From positions 26,862,336-26,926,335 of the forward strand of contig CM067065.1 in the NCBI GenBank assembly GCA_033980235.1: 64,000 nt of DNA. The letters run 5' to 3'. This DNA is from Diadema setosum. Lineage: Eukaryota > Echinodermata > Echinoidea > Diadematoida > Diadematidae. The position numbers and the translations under genes were made by a program. This document shows positions 34,460 through 46,339 of the stretch, in pieces; the first letter of the stretch is position 1; each line of letters begins with the position of its first letter. The notes below the pieces were generated by a model. It saw only the letters and a program-made list of their open reading frames with translations, was not told the DNA's origin and made no database searches.

Positions 34460-34869
34460 ATATTTATCTTTTTTTTTTGTATAAAACCACTAAACTGTAG
34501 ATCGTTTAGTTAATTATAACTACTGGTCATGTTAAGAACATTTAACGAAATGCTGATTGTGTTTCGATAACTATCTCACATTTAAAAAATATTTCAAAGA
34601 ACTAAAGCCAGATTTTTGTTTAATCAGCAAAAGGTAAATGATGCCATTAAATTCGCAAATAAAAACAAACGAAGATACAGAGAAAGTAATCATGAAAAAG
34701 ATAGAATGTCCAATCTATTTACCTTTTTGAATTTTATGGCAGTACTTAAAAAAAATGAAATTAAAACGTGTCGGAGCTGCCGTGCGTATGTTATTATGTC
34801 AATTCGAGTCTCATGAAATTCAACATTATTTGTTTTGTCTTGCTTTGTTCTGTGCTTATTTTCTCTAAG

Positions 34870-35025
34870 ATAAATCTGCAAGAGATGAAAAACGTGATCG
34901 GTCTTATCTTACAAGGTGGTGGTGCAGATGCCCCCTATTGGATGAAGTCATTCAAAATAGAGTATGGAATCGGAGACATATTTGTGTATGTACTTGATAT
35001 GCACCAACCATTTACAACGCCACAG
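34870..35025 (+). CDS. F5/8C domain 1, exon b
   Basis: Middle exon of the first discoidin domain, 156 nt (52 codons), phase 0-0, acceptor TTCTCTAAG, donor GTATGC. It encodes VIGLILQGGG, then WMKSFKIEYG and IFVYV, equivalent to the family's VTGVITQG...WVTSYKVxYS strands. Splice borders are clean on both sides. Confidence 0.93.
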
Positions 35026-35464
35026 GTATGCCTCCTAAATTATACTAATGTTGCTGTTTTTGTTGTTCGTGTAACTCTCATTTTTTGAAAAAAAAAATTG
35101 TGTGCTTATGTGTGTGGCTTATGGTGGTTTAAATTCAAAAAGCAATTGATGGGTAAGGTATTGAGATAAAACATGTTTCTTTGTGCATACGCATAGAAAT
35201 ATGTAGTGCATTTTGGAAATTGAAATTCAGCAAATCCGCGCACGCTTTGGGTAAAATACTGTGGCATCCCCCCCCCCCCCATAGAAATTCATGATAATGT
35301 ATCAGCAATTATTGGCGGGGGAGGGGGGTAGTGAGCATTCCTTTCTCGACTCCCTAGACTATAGGCTATGTTGTATTTTGTACGTCTTATGCCTTTCCTT
35401 CGTATTCTTATTCTTTTTATTATTACTATGCTTATGTTTGTTTGTTTTTTCGCCAATACTCCAG

Positions 35465-35606
35465 TTGTTTACAGGAAACTCAAATTATTATTGTGCAAAA
35501 ATCGTCCACTTCCCTGCACCTATTACGACGGATCGCCTTCGCCTGAGGCCTGCGCAAGAGACACAGACCGCTCTACGCCTTGAAATACTGGGCAGCAGCT
35601 TGTATG
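35465..35606 (+). CDS. F5/8C domain 1, exon c
   Basis: Closing exon of the first discoidin domain, 142 nt, phase 0 to 1. FTGNSN followed by IVHFPAPITTDRLRLRP and LRLEILG matches the conserved FPxPIxxRYLRIxP...LRxEILG end. Acceptor TACTCCAG, donor GTAGGC. Confidence 0.93.
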
Positions 35607-36545
35607 GTAGGCCCTGTGGCGCATGTACAGTTGTTGCGCAATAAAGAGGCTGCTGGATTTTTTTTTTCGTCATTCTTCACCACGTAATGTCACTTTATTC
35701 TAGGTTCACTAGTTTATGAAAAAATAGCAAGACAGTGTAATGATAACAGAAGTACATGTAATAGTTACAAAAATGAAGACATTGGAAGTTTGCGAAGTGC
35801 CCATTCAACCTATAAAGTCGCAAGACCACATTACCGCGACGAGTTACTCAAAATAGGTGAAAGTGGTTAATCTATTCTATTCTTGTCTCGTTATATTTGT
35901 CTGCTCGCAGTAGTCATGGACAGAAAATTATTAAGGAGTATGTTAGATTTCAGTGTACTGCTATTTTTCTTTTATTGTAGTTGTCACTGAGTTTTTGTTT
36001 TCTATTTTTGGTCTATTTATTGCTCCGTTGAATGAGACTAAACATTTAAATAGAATTACCCGACTGCAAATCCTTCTTTGTCATATTTCTATACATATTT
36101 TTACATCATTTTATCAATCTTTCCTCTAACGAAATATAAGAATTTGGGGCATGTTTTGCTAATTCTGTGATCACGAGTAACATAATTTTATCTTAAATCA
36201 CAGGAAAATGAAAACCTACACCTGATATACGAGGTTCCCGTAAGGAACTCTTTAATTGAACAAGGACTTAATAACAATAAATAGCGTTTGAATGCTCTGA
36301 ATAAACCAACACCAATTTTACTGATATGGTGTAATACCTCTTCCCCACTCACTGAATTGACGTCATACATGTACTTGTAAATAGCAGTGGCATACGTTAT
36401 CGTGTTAACCCCTACAAATGCGCACACGATTTCTATTTACACGGATGTACAATATGTAACTAACGAAATAATTGTAAAAGCATAGAACTTCTTCTTAATA
36501 GTTATTTGTAACAATTTAAAATCGTTGTAAATTTCATGTAATTTC

Positions 36546-36548
<3 letters not shown>

Positions 36549-36581
<33 letters not shown>
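36549..36581. repeat. (TA)n microsatellite
   Basis: Pure dinucleotide run about 40 bases before the acceptor of F5/8C-2 exon a. Confidence 0.9.
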
Positions 36582-36585
<4 letters not shown>

Positions 36586-36620
36586 GATTTTCTTTGTAAA
36601 TTTGTTCATGTTTTCTCCAG

Positions 36621-36736
36621 GCTGCGATTATCCGTTGTTCAATACTGCACCAACGTCAAACCAAATACTGCTTGATTGGATGACGAGGTTACAAGAAAAT
36701 CAGTATGAAAAGGGAAATTCAAGCTCCCACATAGAG
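36621..36736 (+). CDS. F5/8C domain 2, exon a
   Basis: This 116-nt exon (acceptor TTCTCCAG, donor GTGAGG, phase 1 to 0) has the position and phase of a discoidin first exon and starts CDYPLFN, equivalent to the Cys plus PLGM start. It is about 20 codons shorter than exon a of domain 1 and lacks an obvious ASS or ARL segment. It is assigned mainly because the two exons that follow are clear. Confidence 0.75.
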
Positions 36737-37221
36737 GTGAGGTTATTGGAATAACTGTGCTATATTCCCTGCTTGCTGAACATGATGATGACTAAGTAAA
36801 TATGTGAAGATTACAATTCGATATAATACAATTAATTTCTAAAGCATTGTTGTTCGGTAATTTTACGTAATTTTGTAAGGAAATGTGCCCTACTGGGAAG
36901 AATACATGTCACGTAGTGTGATCACAGTATGTTCACATAGTGGACTATGTGAAAACGTCGTTAGTTTTGGAAGAATAAACCTAAAGCAAATTAGTGTTGG
37001 GGGGAAGTAGACAATTGATTATGTTATTTTTGATATAAAAACATACAAACACCTTGAAGGGTAGCAAGAATGCATTTACCAAACTGAGGGTTGCACGGCA
37101 ATTGTAAGCACATTTTTGCGCAAGGATCCTAATTAAGCCTCTTTCTCTACTGTCTCGCTTTCATCTTCTCATACACCAACAATTGGCGTATTTCCATGCA
37201 TGCTTTTCGGTTGATACACAG

Positions 37222-37344
37222 ATAACGTACTCGGGTCTCGTTACGGTAACTCGGATTGTGTCCAGAAAGTGCCTCGAACAAGATGGTCTTAAGTCCTTTT
37301 CTCTTCAGTATGAGGGCTCTGCGGGTTCTGAGGGTGAAACAGTA
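37222..37344 (+). CDS. F5/8C domain 2, exon b
   Basis: Phase 0-0 exon of 41 codons, acceptor GATACACAG, donor GTAAGT. It encodes GLVTVTRIVSRKC then LKSFSLQYEG, aligning with the vTGvvTqgR...SyklqYS middle strands of discoidin domains. The size and phase mirror exon b of domain 1. Confidence 0.85.
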
Positions 37345-37554
37345 GTAAGTCTAAATGAGCGAAATCATAATCTAATGTGAATCGTGAGGAAAAACAAACA
37401 AACTATCATCTATGCATGTGTTTTGTATGGATGTTTGTATTTACGTAGGTACCAAAGAAATTTGCCTAAGGATTGGAATAATGTTTTTTTGTTTTGTTTT
37501 TCGGGTAAAACACAAGATACCCAAACAAAGGCAATGAATGAATAAATGAATAAA

Positions 37555-37803
37555 TGAAGGGTTTGTTTGCAAAAACCGATAAGTCCATTTTTGAAGATTT
37601 TGAAGTACGATTTCTGTCATAAAGTACAAAATAATACCTTTTAAATGAAATATTGGTCACTACATATAAAGGTATATTTTTGAAGTTATGGTCAAAAGAA
37701 GCACAAATTTTCTTATTATTCTCTTTATTTTTTTTGACCTTTAATCGCAAATATCTCCATTTGGCAAATATGGACTTATCGGTTTTTGCAAACAAACTCT
37801 TCA
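37555..37803 (-). mobile_element. 249-bp TIR element (TGAAGAG family), copy 5
   Basis: Full-length with intact TIRs. The left flank is an (AATG)n-like stretch and the right flank an AT-rich array. The minus-strand frame is open throughout. Confidence 0.92.
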
Positions 37804-37935
37804 AATATATAAATAAGTAAATTTATAAGTATATAAATATATATATATAATTATATATAATTATATATATATATATAATTATATATAATTATATATATAT
37901 TTATATATAATTATATATAATTATATATATATATA

Positions 37936-37978
<43 letters not shown>
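37804..37978. repeat. TA/TAATTATA-rich microsatellite array
   Basis: Alternating (TA)n and TAATTATATA units, strongly self-complementary. Confidence 0.9.
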
Positions 37979-37981
<3 letters not shown>

Positions 37982-38950
37982 GACCTTTGATCGCAACACC
38001 AACCTAAAATGTGCAGATATGTATTTTAAGTAAATTTGCAGATTCTGAAAGAATCGACTTGAGGCTTTAAATGTCGTAAGCATATAACTTATTTTTCCAC
38101 TTGTTTTAGGACTTCAAACTTGAGAATATTTTTTATATTTTTTCATATTTTATGAAATATGAAAAATATCAAACAAAAAACTTTTGACTATGTTGATCCT
38201 CTTCAACTCGTTTGAGACCTCATGTAGACCTTCAGTGTGCAACTTTTTCTTTGATCTGAGATGCACGTTCACGTATATATGAATCAGAAAGCTGTATATT
38301 GTAAATTTAGACGGGTCCATTTGGCTTTGGCTTCATTTTGGTGTTTTTTGTTTTTTTTTTTTTTTTTTGAAAACGCTGTCTCTCAGACCGATTAAGCACT
38401 TTACGTGTTAAAAGTAATCAGGAAATATTTTTTTTTTTCATTTCCATTCAAAACCAATAACGAGCCTAATTTAAAACTCTGGAGGTGTAAACAACATCTA
38501 AGCAGAGGAAAACGAATATAAGTCAATAATTTGCTGATGGCTTAGGATTTAAACCGAAAGAATTATTCATGTGATATGTTTTATGTTTTCGGGTCCGAAA
38601 CATGACACATCCGTGTTCACTTGGGTAATGGTATATAGAATAATACAGTGGAATATGACATGGGGATTAATTTTTATTTCTTTTTTATAATCAGTAATTA
38701 CACTTATCTTCATCACATCAAACCCAACTGGTGTCTTGATATATCAAGAAGGTAAAATATGAATCATTTCAACAAAAGTTTAAAAATCTTTTAGATTTTT
38801 GCTTTTACAAGTACCTTTCCAATTGTTGACTTAGAACCCTCCCCAAACAAAAACAAAAAGGAGAGAAAAGAATGAAAAGAAGATGTAATAATGCTGTTGA
38901 GCAAATGCTGAAAAAAATCCATGTATCCCTACTACATATTACTGACCTAG

Positions 38951-39095
38951 GTTGACTTGGAGTACCGCAACACTTCATGGGCTATGCACGTATTCGAGTT
39001 TCCACTTACAAGCGTCAGGTCATTGAAGGTGTTTCCCATTACCTGGATGACATCTCAAAAATGTGTCAAACTGCAAACGTTTGGATGTCCGTTGG
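38951..39095 (+). CDS. F5/8C domain 2, exon c
   Basis: Closing discoidin exon of 145 nt, phase 0 to 1, acceptor TGACCTAG, donor GTATGC. FEFPLTSVRSLKVFPITW and LQTFGCPLG match the terminal FPxPvxxRxLrIvPxtW...lrvElfGCplG signature, including the final Cys that pairs with the first-exon Cys. Confidence 0.92.
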
Positions 39096-39429
39096 GTATG
39101 CCAGAATGCACATTCAAGTCCGTTGTTTTTGTGTCTATTTGTCTGTTTGTTTGTTTGTTTGTTTTTTTACAGCAAGTCGTGACAAAGTTTTAGATCATTA
39201 GTGGAAAAATGAGTAAAGAAAATGGAAATCCATCAGGATTAAATCTTTACCTTTTTTGAAGTGATTATGTACATGTTCGTGTGTTTGGTTGAATGTTTCT
39301 TTGTTGCTGTTTTTTTTTTTATCAAAGTAGTACAACATCAGGGTAAAAATCTTTCTCCGACCGTTTGCTTTTAGATATATGTGAAAAAAATGCAACTTTT
39401 ACAAAAGTATTCTTTCTCTAATCGCCTAG

Positions 39430-39552
39430 TAGCAGCTGACTATGTTACCCTTGATGTAAAGCGACCATGGCGACTGACATTCCTTTCGCGATGTTCAAGA
39501 CTAGAAAATGGCTTTATTATAAAGTGGGCCTTATTATACACTGGGCAAAGCT
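39430..39552 (+). CDS. Short beta-rich exon, possibly a reduced F5/8C domain
   Basis: Phase 1-1 exon of 123 nt after a pyrimidine tract and CGCCTAG, donor GTATAC. It reads DYVTLDVKRPWRLTFLSRC then GFIIKWALLYTG. These resemble the WLQVDLxxP...vTgi...VxSykvxYS strands of discoidin, but fused in one exon and without separate N- and C-terminal exons. With the first 20 residues of the next exon (FHRLEIPVEAVTC) it could make a module of about 60 residues. It is either a shrunken discoidin domain or a domain with undetected exons. Confidence 0.6.
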
Positions 39553-39798
39553 GTATACTGCTACTCAGCTTAATGACATCAAAGCCTTAATTCCTAATAT
39601 AGGGCTGATACCATTTTAACGTTTAATATTTTCAGTGTAGTGGTCAACACAGCCTATATACACCATACATTTATTTAGAACCATTGAACATGAAATCCAT
39701 CACTTCCCTCACCTTTTTGTTATTGTAAAAACACTTTCTTTTCTTCATATTCATTATGGCATGACAGAATTGGTAATATTGCACTTATTTTGTTGCAG

Positions 39799-39945
39799 AG
39801 ACTTCGGACGATTCATTCCATCGTTTAGAGATTCCGGTGGAAGCTGTAACCTGCAGTGGATGTGATATTGACACTCTCCCACTGTCTAGCATAGACGCGA
39901 TTGGAGATAAAAACGCTACGGGATGTTTGTTTTCTCCTTCTCTAC
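39799..39945 (+). CDS. Linker plus F5/8C domain 3, exon a
   Basis: Phase 1-1 exon of 147 nt, acceptor TGTTGCAG, donor GTAAAT. The second half (TCSGCDIDTLPL, then SIDAIGDKNATG) corresponds to the Cys-PLGM...I.D..ITASS start of a discoidin domain, and the first half may close the previous module. Unlike domains 1 and 2, the junction to the next exon is phase 1 rather than 0. Confidence 0.68.
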
Positions 39946-40261
39946 GTAAATGCTTTAAGCGTTTTATTTTTTTGGATGTAAAATAATTTGAGTTATATTG
40001 CCCTTCTTTCGCAAAGGAAGCGAGTGTATTTTATTAATATTGACTTTTGTGTGTATTAAATGAGCATATTTACACCTCCTTGTACTTTAGCAATCAAGCA
40101 CAGTTCCTAGCAATTACATGTACAAACCGATGGATCACTATGATCAGATGATGTATGCATAAGAGTGTGTACAGGGGTTTTCTCACTTGAAAGTGGGACA
40201 TCAAACACACCTAGTCACACTTTTCAAAAAAAAAAAACAAATGAAAAGCACTATTTCCTGT

Positions 40262-40375
40262 TCATTTTATGATCCCAAACATTGGGATGATGTACAGGAG
40301 AAGAAGAAGGAAAATTTTCTTTTTTCACACAAAATGAATGCGCACAACTTTTTGTTGGTTTTGTCCCATAATAAC
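40262..40375. repeat. Dispersed intronic repeat, copy 2
   Basis: Partner of 21560-21725 (shared TTTTATGATCCCAAAC, AGAAGAAG and TTTTTGTTGGTTTTGT blocks). The surrounding 159-codon frame (40187-40666) has no recognised domain and is considered incidental. Confidence 0.6.
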
Positions 40376-40927
40376 CAGATGAATAACCGACTCGTCTTCT
40401 TCTTTTCTGACAAGCAGATTTTACAAATATGCCACTATGGGTCAGCACAGATCAGCGAATTTTCATTGAAAAAAAAAAAAAACGAGAGAGGAATCCTTTC
40501 ATACCATCCCTTTATGGGTCCCAAAGGTCTTCCAAATATTGCGCTAAAAATGGCGACATCCTCCCATAAATCCTACGCTTTCGGGTTCCCTTTATTACCG
40601 TTGTTGTGTTCGTTTTTGTTTTGTTTTCAATTTGTAATGGCGGTACGTGTAGTACTTGGTTTTTAGCCGAACTAAACTGACTGTATAGTGCCTTTTGGAA
40701 ACAAACCAATGTTTAATGTCCTTTGTCAAAATCGTTTTATGTGGAAATTCAGCAGTTTATTAGTAGACATAAATAAATCTACTGAAATCCATTTTGATAA
40801 GAATTAGATGCAGTTACTGAGAACGAGGTCTTTAATAACCTTTAAGGAAAGAAAGCAAACGGATTATAAAATTGTTTTAAAAAAATGACATGGGATTTCT
40901 TTGATTTTTCTACCTCTGTCGTCGAAG

Positions 40928-41133
40928 ATACGTATTACAAGCAGTGGATACAGGTGACCTTCACTGGGTTTGTTCACATACAAACGCTCTATGCCCTGTC
41001 GGGTACACCAACGTATCCGATTGACACCTTCTACGAAATTAGCAAGATTTCATACACCTTTAGTATAGCGTATCGACCGGTTACAGAGGTAGGGGCAAAT
41101 AGCTTCATCACTCTGCCATCTCTCATATCGTGG
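40928..41133 (+). CDS. F5/8C domain 3, exon b
   Basis: Phase 1 to 0 exon of 206 nt, acceptor GTCGAAG, donor GTAAGT. KQWIQVTFTG and VHIQTLYALSG followed by ISYTFSIAYRPVTEV match W(L/I)QVDLG...vtgv.tqG...sYk.aYs of discoidin domains. The exon merges what in domains 1 and 2 is the end of exon a and all of exon b. Confidence 0.85.
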
Positions 41134-42256
41134 GTAAGTTGTGCATTAAAAGGGATGAGACAACAGCAATGGTCAATATACCTCTCCTAATAACGCAATA
41201 TTGAAATGGAGTTAAATGAAAGGAAATAAAATAAAATGAAGTGGACTTCTCTCAAAATTCCTCAAATTCACAAGATTTAGATGAGGGGAAAATCCAACAC
41301 TGCATTGTAAATCCTTTTCAATTGAATTTTATTGAATCGCAGCGATTTCTGTAATTCTTAAGTTTATTTTTTTTATTTGTCTCTAAACGACAATCAATCT
41401 CATAGATTGATAACTAATCTAAGGAACTTCGAGAATATTCACATATGAGAGTACATATGTGTTTGTATGTCTGTGTGTGTGAATCTACCTTAAAAAGCAA
41501 CAACTAGAAGTCTGTAGACATCGACCTGTACTTATGGGCAGATTTTAAAATATTTACGGAGATATAACTTAATACAACTGGACCTTTCCTGTGGTCACTT
41601 GTCTAAATATTAGGACAAGATAGTCCACAATCTGTAAAAGCGTTAAACAGTACTGAAACTCCTGGTTAAAGTCACGGTTAAGGTAAAATTATCCACACTC
41701 ATCAGGCATTTTCTACCCATGAGGATTAACAACATTGACATGAAGGAGATTTCTACCTTTTCAAAAGTTATCAAAGTTGCAAGTGGCGAGTCAGTGTGGG
41801 AAAGATTTTTATGACATTACACTGACTCTTAAGACAAATCCCTTCATTCCATCAAACAACAAAATAATGTGTGATCTTTAACAGTTCTATTCACTTAATC
41901 AACTTAAACTTCAGAATGATTTACTCGAAGATTATTATTGTTCTTCAAGAAAAAGCCAAATACATATTGGCTATTAAAGGTCACCTTTTCTTGAACTATA
42001 TGCGATAGCTGGCTTGTCGGTCATTTATTAAACACTGGCATTCTTGTCATTGTAATGCTAACCCTTTAAGAGTGAATGCATCAGGTGCTTTTATGTTGTG
42101 TAGAAAAGAAGACGAAATTTTGGGACTTCACCTGCCGTTCCTTTGTCGACATATCTACTTTGGTTCGGTTGACACTATTTCGTACTACCGATACGGAAGT
42201 ACGTAAATGCACGCAGTCATAATAATTCACTTGTTCCTCCGCATTCCTAGCCTCAG
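41134..42256. other. Intron without recognised content
   Basis: The intron between F5/8C-3 exons b and c. No TIR element, ORF or tandem repeat of note was seen. Confidence 0.6.
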
Positions 42257-42383
42257 CGACCCCTTACGATCTCGACCATTACCCTGGCTCGAATAACGAC
42301 AAATGTTATTAGAATTGTACCGGTTCGAGATAACGTCTGGCTACCAAGTCGTGTGTCATTTGCATTCGGAGGACACCTTAAAG
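42257..42383 (+). CDS. F5/8C domain 3, exon c
   Basis: Phase 0 to 1 exon of 127 nt, acceptor GCCTCAG, donor GTAAGA. ITLARITTNVIRIVPV, VWLPSRVSFAFGG corresponds to the last strands of a discoidin domain (P..aRyiRi.P..w...i.lr.e..G). The usual terminal Cys is missing although exon a has two cysteines near its start. No ORF start lies in this frame, so it was found by reading around splice sites. Confidence 0.85.
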
Positions 42384-42535
42384 GTAAGATTGGCCAAAGT
42401 CATCGCGACATCATTAGTAATATTGGATAGTACTGACATATTGTCGTTCTTGGAGAAAATTTCTGAAAAATAAATTCTTAATCATAAGCAGAAGATCCCC
42501 CTCCCCCCGAGAGACGGGACGAGAGAGAGAGAGAG

Positions 42536-42583
42536 TTTATTTTTATTATTATTATTATTATTTTTTTTTTTGGGGGGGGGGAT
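42536..42583. repeat. Low-complexity (TTA)n, poly-T, poly-G run
   Basis: Short (TTA)n followed by about 11 T and 10 G, after a GA-rich run at 42517-42534. Confidence 0.85.
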
Positions 42584-43259
42584 TGCATAATGCCCAACCC
42601 TTCGTCACATGATCCACAATTATTGCTTACCTATTGCGCCTTTTAGACCACTCGGGTGCTTCTGTATCTTAGTCTTTGTCGTCTGAAATAGGTAAACCTT
42701 GCCAATTGTTCATTTTTTTAAACCATAAAATGACTATACGAAGTGTTCCGTCATTTACATCTAAATTTGTTCTTTTGTGGTAGTGAAGTGTGTGGAAGTA
42801 TCAAAACATGGACATCCAGTAGTTCTAAGGGCTGTCATTCCCATACATTTAGATATTTAATGTAGTAATACAATTCTGATAATTTGATTATCATGTTTAT
42901 GAACAGTTTTTCTTTGCGCCTCGCGAGAGGCACGATTAAGCGCGTGACGCTTTCAAACGCACAAACCTCATAGGCATACAATGTGTCATTTTAAATCGAA
43001 ATGAACATGTCTCCTTCCATGTTTTTAATATATTATTTCTTTGTTAAATGTTTATGCAAAAGTAACAAGGAATAGAGAAAATGAGATGAAAATTGGATGT
43101 GTACTTAGTGTATTAAGAAATAACAGTATAATATTGTATCTAATTATATTTTTTGGTCGTATTTTCAGGAATGATAATTCATACCATACTTTCATTATGT
43201 GGAATACAGAAAAAAATAACAACAACGAACACCTCTTTTTTGTGTCCCCTCTGTCGCAG

Positions 43260-43473
43260 GAAAATGTCCTCATTCTAGCACATATTTCAGTAATCAATGC
43301 TACAGTATCATTGATACTACCATCGACCTCGCAGAAGGGTGCCAGACCGCACTCCTGGGCAGTCACCTGGCCAACCTAAAGACCACCGCACAGCAGCAGT
43401 TCGCCAAGCAGTTTGCTTTCACAAGCCTTACTACGCCTGACCCAGTGAGAATCGGCTTGACATTTAATGATGG
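43260..43473 (+). CDS. C-type lectin-like domain 1, exon a
   Basis: N-terminal half of a CTLD (214 nt, phase 1 to 2; acceptor CTGTCGCAG, donor GTAAGC). Landmarks are CPHSSTYFSNQCYS, a Cys in the first helix region (GCQTALLGSHLANL, the usual C...GghLa.i), and RIGLTFNDG where WIGLnd.. is expected. It is completed by the exon at 46182. CTLDs bind glycans or proteins. Confidence 0.92.
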
Positions 43474-43633
43474 GTAAGCTTTACAGTATTTGGGAATTTC
43501 CGAAATTGTACAGGAAGAATTCACGGATAAAAGACCCACATGTGATTCACAAGTCATATATCTTTTTTCCATCAGTACACAGACAGACAGGCAAACCAAC
43601 ACACTCGCACACACACACAGATGTATTTTTGTT

Positions 43634-43636
<3 letters not shown>

Positions 43637-43668
<32 letters not shown>
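43637..43668. repeat. (TA)n microsatellite
   Basis: Follows a (CA)n stretch in the intron of CTLD1. Confidence 0.9.
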
Positions 43669-43671
<3 letters not shown>

Positions 43672-43912
43672 CTATGCATATTGTATATTTACTATGTAGC
43701 ATATTTATTGTCAATTTGTTTGGATTCAATTATTGATTGTGATGTGTCCTTTTTTAACAAAGCATCAAAACATGCCCAGACCTTTTTCCTTTCCCTCCAA
43801 TGTGAATCCCTATTCGAATGGACGCTCCCAACCTTTCTAAATATTGAAAAGAATGATTACAATAAAGTGTGAACTGAGGAAAGAGGCTCCAAATTATAGA
43901 ATATATTCAAGC

Positions 43913-44130
43913 GCCGTGTCTTTACCAAGACGTGCTAAATGTACAGTAAGTAGGACAAAAAATAGGTGTAAAGCGATTTAACAACAATGAAGGGATAAGT
44001 AAGTTGAAATGAATCGAATGAAATTTGTCCTTCTTTCTATCAATTGATCACTTTGACTTTTTATTGCAGTACTATCATCATTTCCAAAGTTGTTAGAGTT
44101 CAACAAGTGTGTGAAGATATTTTCCCCATT
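43913..44130. repeat. Dispersed intronic repeat, second family, copy 1
   Basis: Shares an ordered set of blocks with 52545-52760: CCA(A/G)GACGTGCTA(A/G)A, GGACAAAAAA..GGTGTAAA, AACAATGAAGGGATTA, then a pyrimidine tract, CAG and (T/C)ACTA(T/G)CATCA. The acceptor-like CAG is conserved in both copies. No domain follows. Confidence 0.65.
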
Positions 44131-45454
44131 TTCTTAGATCAAAATGGACTCCAAGACGTACCTGATCACAATAATCAACAAAAAGCGTTCTAGAACCAAT
44201 ACTCGATCTCAAACTGCAGAATGTTACAGAAGAAGAAAAGCTTATTCAGAAAATATAAAATACTCAAAATTTATTAGGTCAACCCGTTGAACTGTTTTAC
44301 TCCTGATGTAAAATCAATTAATGCGACTTTATGTTGGTTTTGTGATGCACCATCACAATGTAACATAGAAAATGTAGATGAAAGCCTGAAGACTAACATA
44401 CTGAAATTCTTTATGTATAGACATTCCCATTTAGGAAGTATTGTTTGAACGTTGACGTTTCCACACTTAAGATTGTTCATTGTCTTACTCTACGTTACTT
44501 CTCAAAGGATACCTTATTTTGTATGAATGTTAAATGAATCTTGCACAATATTAATGGGGAATTAATAACATTATTAAAGTTGAAATTTTAGAGAATCTAG
44601 AAATATGACAAGTTTGATATCTACGGCAACCTAAGAAGCTAGTTAACAAAACTGGATATCTTTTAGACGATGTAACTTTACCCCCAAACTGATTTTGAGA
44701 TTGAAAAAAAAAAAACACCCAATTTCCATGACCAAACTGACATTTTGGTATCATGTTGTAGGGAAAATGATTGATATCAACATTTGGAAATACAACCTAC
44801 AAAATGTGGAATTTTAAAGAGAAAAGTGGGATGTCAATCTCCAAAGTTGGCCAAAATCTTACGTCTAAAGACCAAATCGCCTTCGCTTATGTCGAAAATG
44901 ACTGTTCTTTTGGCGATCGTGTCTTAGATATTCTGCGTTGAACCCTGACACATTTGGTACCTACAGAAAGCTCTACCTCTGCTTGTTCCAAATATGGTCA
45001 TGGTATGATGTCATGCTACTCACTTTCATTCATAAATTCGTCTGAAACATGCGTAAGTTTATGCAAATCGTCTCCCAGACGCGTAAACAGCCTTGTTACC
45101 AAGACACGTGATCGAAATACGTGTTCACGATTGGTCAATTGCGCCGAGGACCCCCTTGTTTACAAGCAGCCTACGTGTTATACTATGGGGATTGCTGCAG
45201 CAGCGCGCGGTGCATGCATGCAACACGTGTATCGTGACTGCTGCTCAGCACGGGAATGTTGCAGTTTCCCGCTTTGTTAGACTGTTTTTTTAGCAAGTTG
45301 AGATAGAAATTAGAATTTAAACCAACACACAAGAGAAAAAGAAGGTCACATTTATCTAACAAACCTTCATCATGCCATTTTGAAGAAGAATCAAGCTGAA
45401 ATCACGGCATCAAGGAATACCTTTTCACTGCCGATTCTGCTGGTACTGTTGTGC

Positions 45455-45795
45455 AAACACCTGATCACGGCGATCGCGAATCTTGAGCTGATTACGGTAG
45501 GTTTTGTGCTTTTCAAACGCCGTATTTCCGTAAATTTATGGGTGTAGAAATGATTTCCAAGCCAATCAATTACAGCTCTTTGACTTATTTATCATCATTC
45601 ATGAGTATGTAAGATTACCTCAGCTATACGCAATTCCCCCACAATGATCGATTTGTTGTGTCAATAATAACAGCAAATTGTGGCTGTACGAAGGAACAGC
45701 TGATCACGGCGATCGTGAATCTTGAGCTGACGATAGGATTTGTGCTTTTAAAACTTTGTTTTTCCGTAAATTTATGGGTGTAAAAAAATGATTCC
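45455..45795. repeat. Direct repeat pair (~95 bp, ~240 bp apart)
   Basis: CTGATCACGGCGATCG(C/T)GAATCTTGAGCTGA, TTTTGTGCTTTT and TCCGTAAATTTATGGGTGTA occur at 45460-45560 and 45699-45795. Confidence 0.85.
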
Positions 45796-46181
45796 AATGA
45801 ACACGAACAAACAATTTCACGACGTGAATATATAGTTTTGGCGGACGATTTATTCTAGATTGACAACAAATTACACACTAATTTCCTGAAAAGTGCACAC
45901 AGTTTGCCTATAGATACGTAAATCCCACTGGGTTGCATACACATTTGGTGACGTCGCAGATTTGGCACTTTTCGTAGCCGCATCGAACTTTTTCCAGTGC
46001 TCAAATTTGGTAAAAAGAAAAATTCTTAGCTTCAAAGCAGAGACAACTTTATTACATGATCTATGTCAGAAATGAGTCAAAATAACATTAAATGATGGCA
46101 AACAGTCAATTTATATGATATTATTTCCTAAAAATTTCAACTTTAAGACATTGAGGTTTTTGATTACATGTCTTTACACAG

Positions 46182-46339
46182 GTGGAGATGGCTTGATAAT
46201 GTGCCTGCCGAGGACTTGTTTAACGGGTCAGTGAATTTCACCAACTCTCATTGTGGATTTTTGACTCCGGACTCTTGCTACGACATCTCTGCAGACAACT
46301 GCACGCAAACATCATCTTACTATGCCATATGCCAAGCAG
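46182..46339 (+). CDS. C-type lectin-like domain 1, exon b
   Basis: C-terminal half of the first CTLD (158 nt, phase 2 to 1; acceptor TTTACACAG, donor GTTTGG). WRWLDNVP followed by NSHCGFLT and the final Cys in YAICQAG match W.W.Dg..........C......dw.C....yiCe. There is no EPN or QPD and no WND triplet, so the canonical calcium/sugar site is not visible. Confidence 0.9.

Noticed and set aside
40187..40666. 159-codon plus-strand frame
   Set aside because: No recognised domain, poly-Lys from A-runs, overlaps a dispersed repeat, and no splice structure fitting the receptor gene.
43052..43366. 104-codon minus-strand frame with several Cys
   Set aside because: Antisense of the CTLD1 exon and its upstream intron; no domain.
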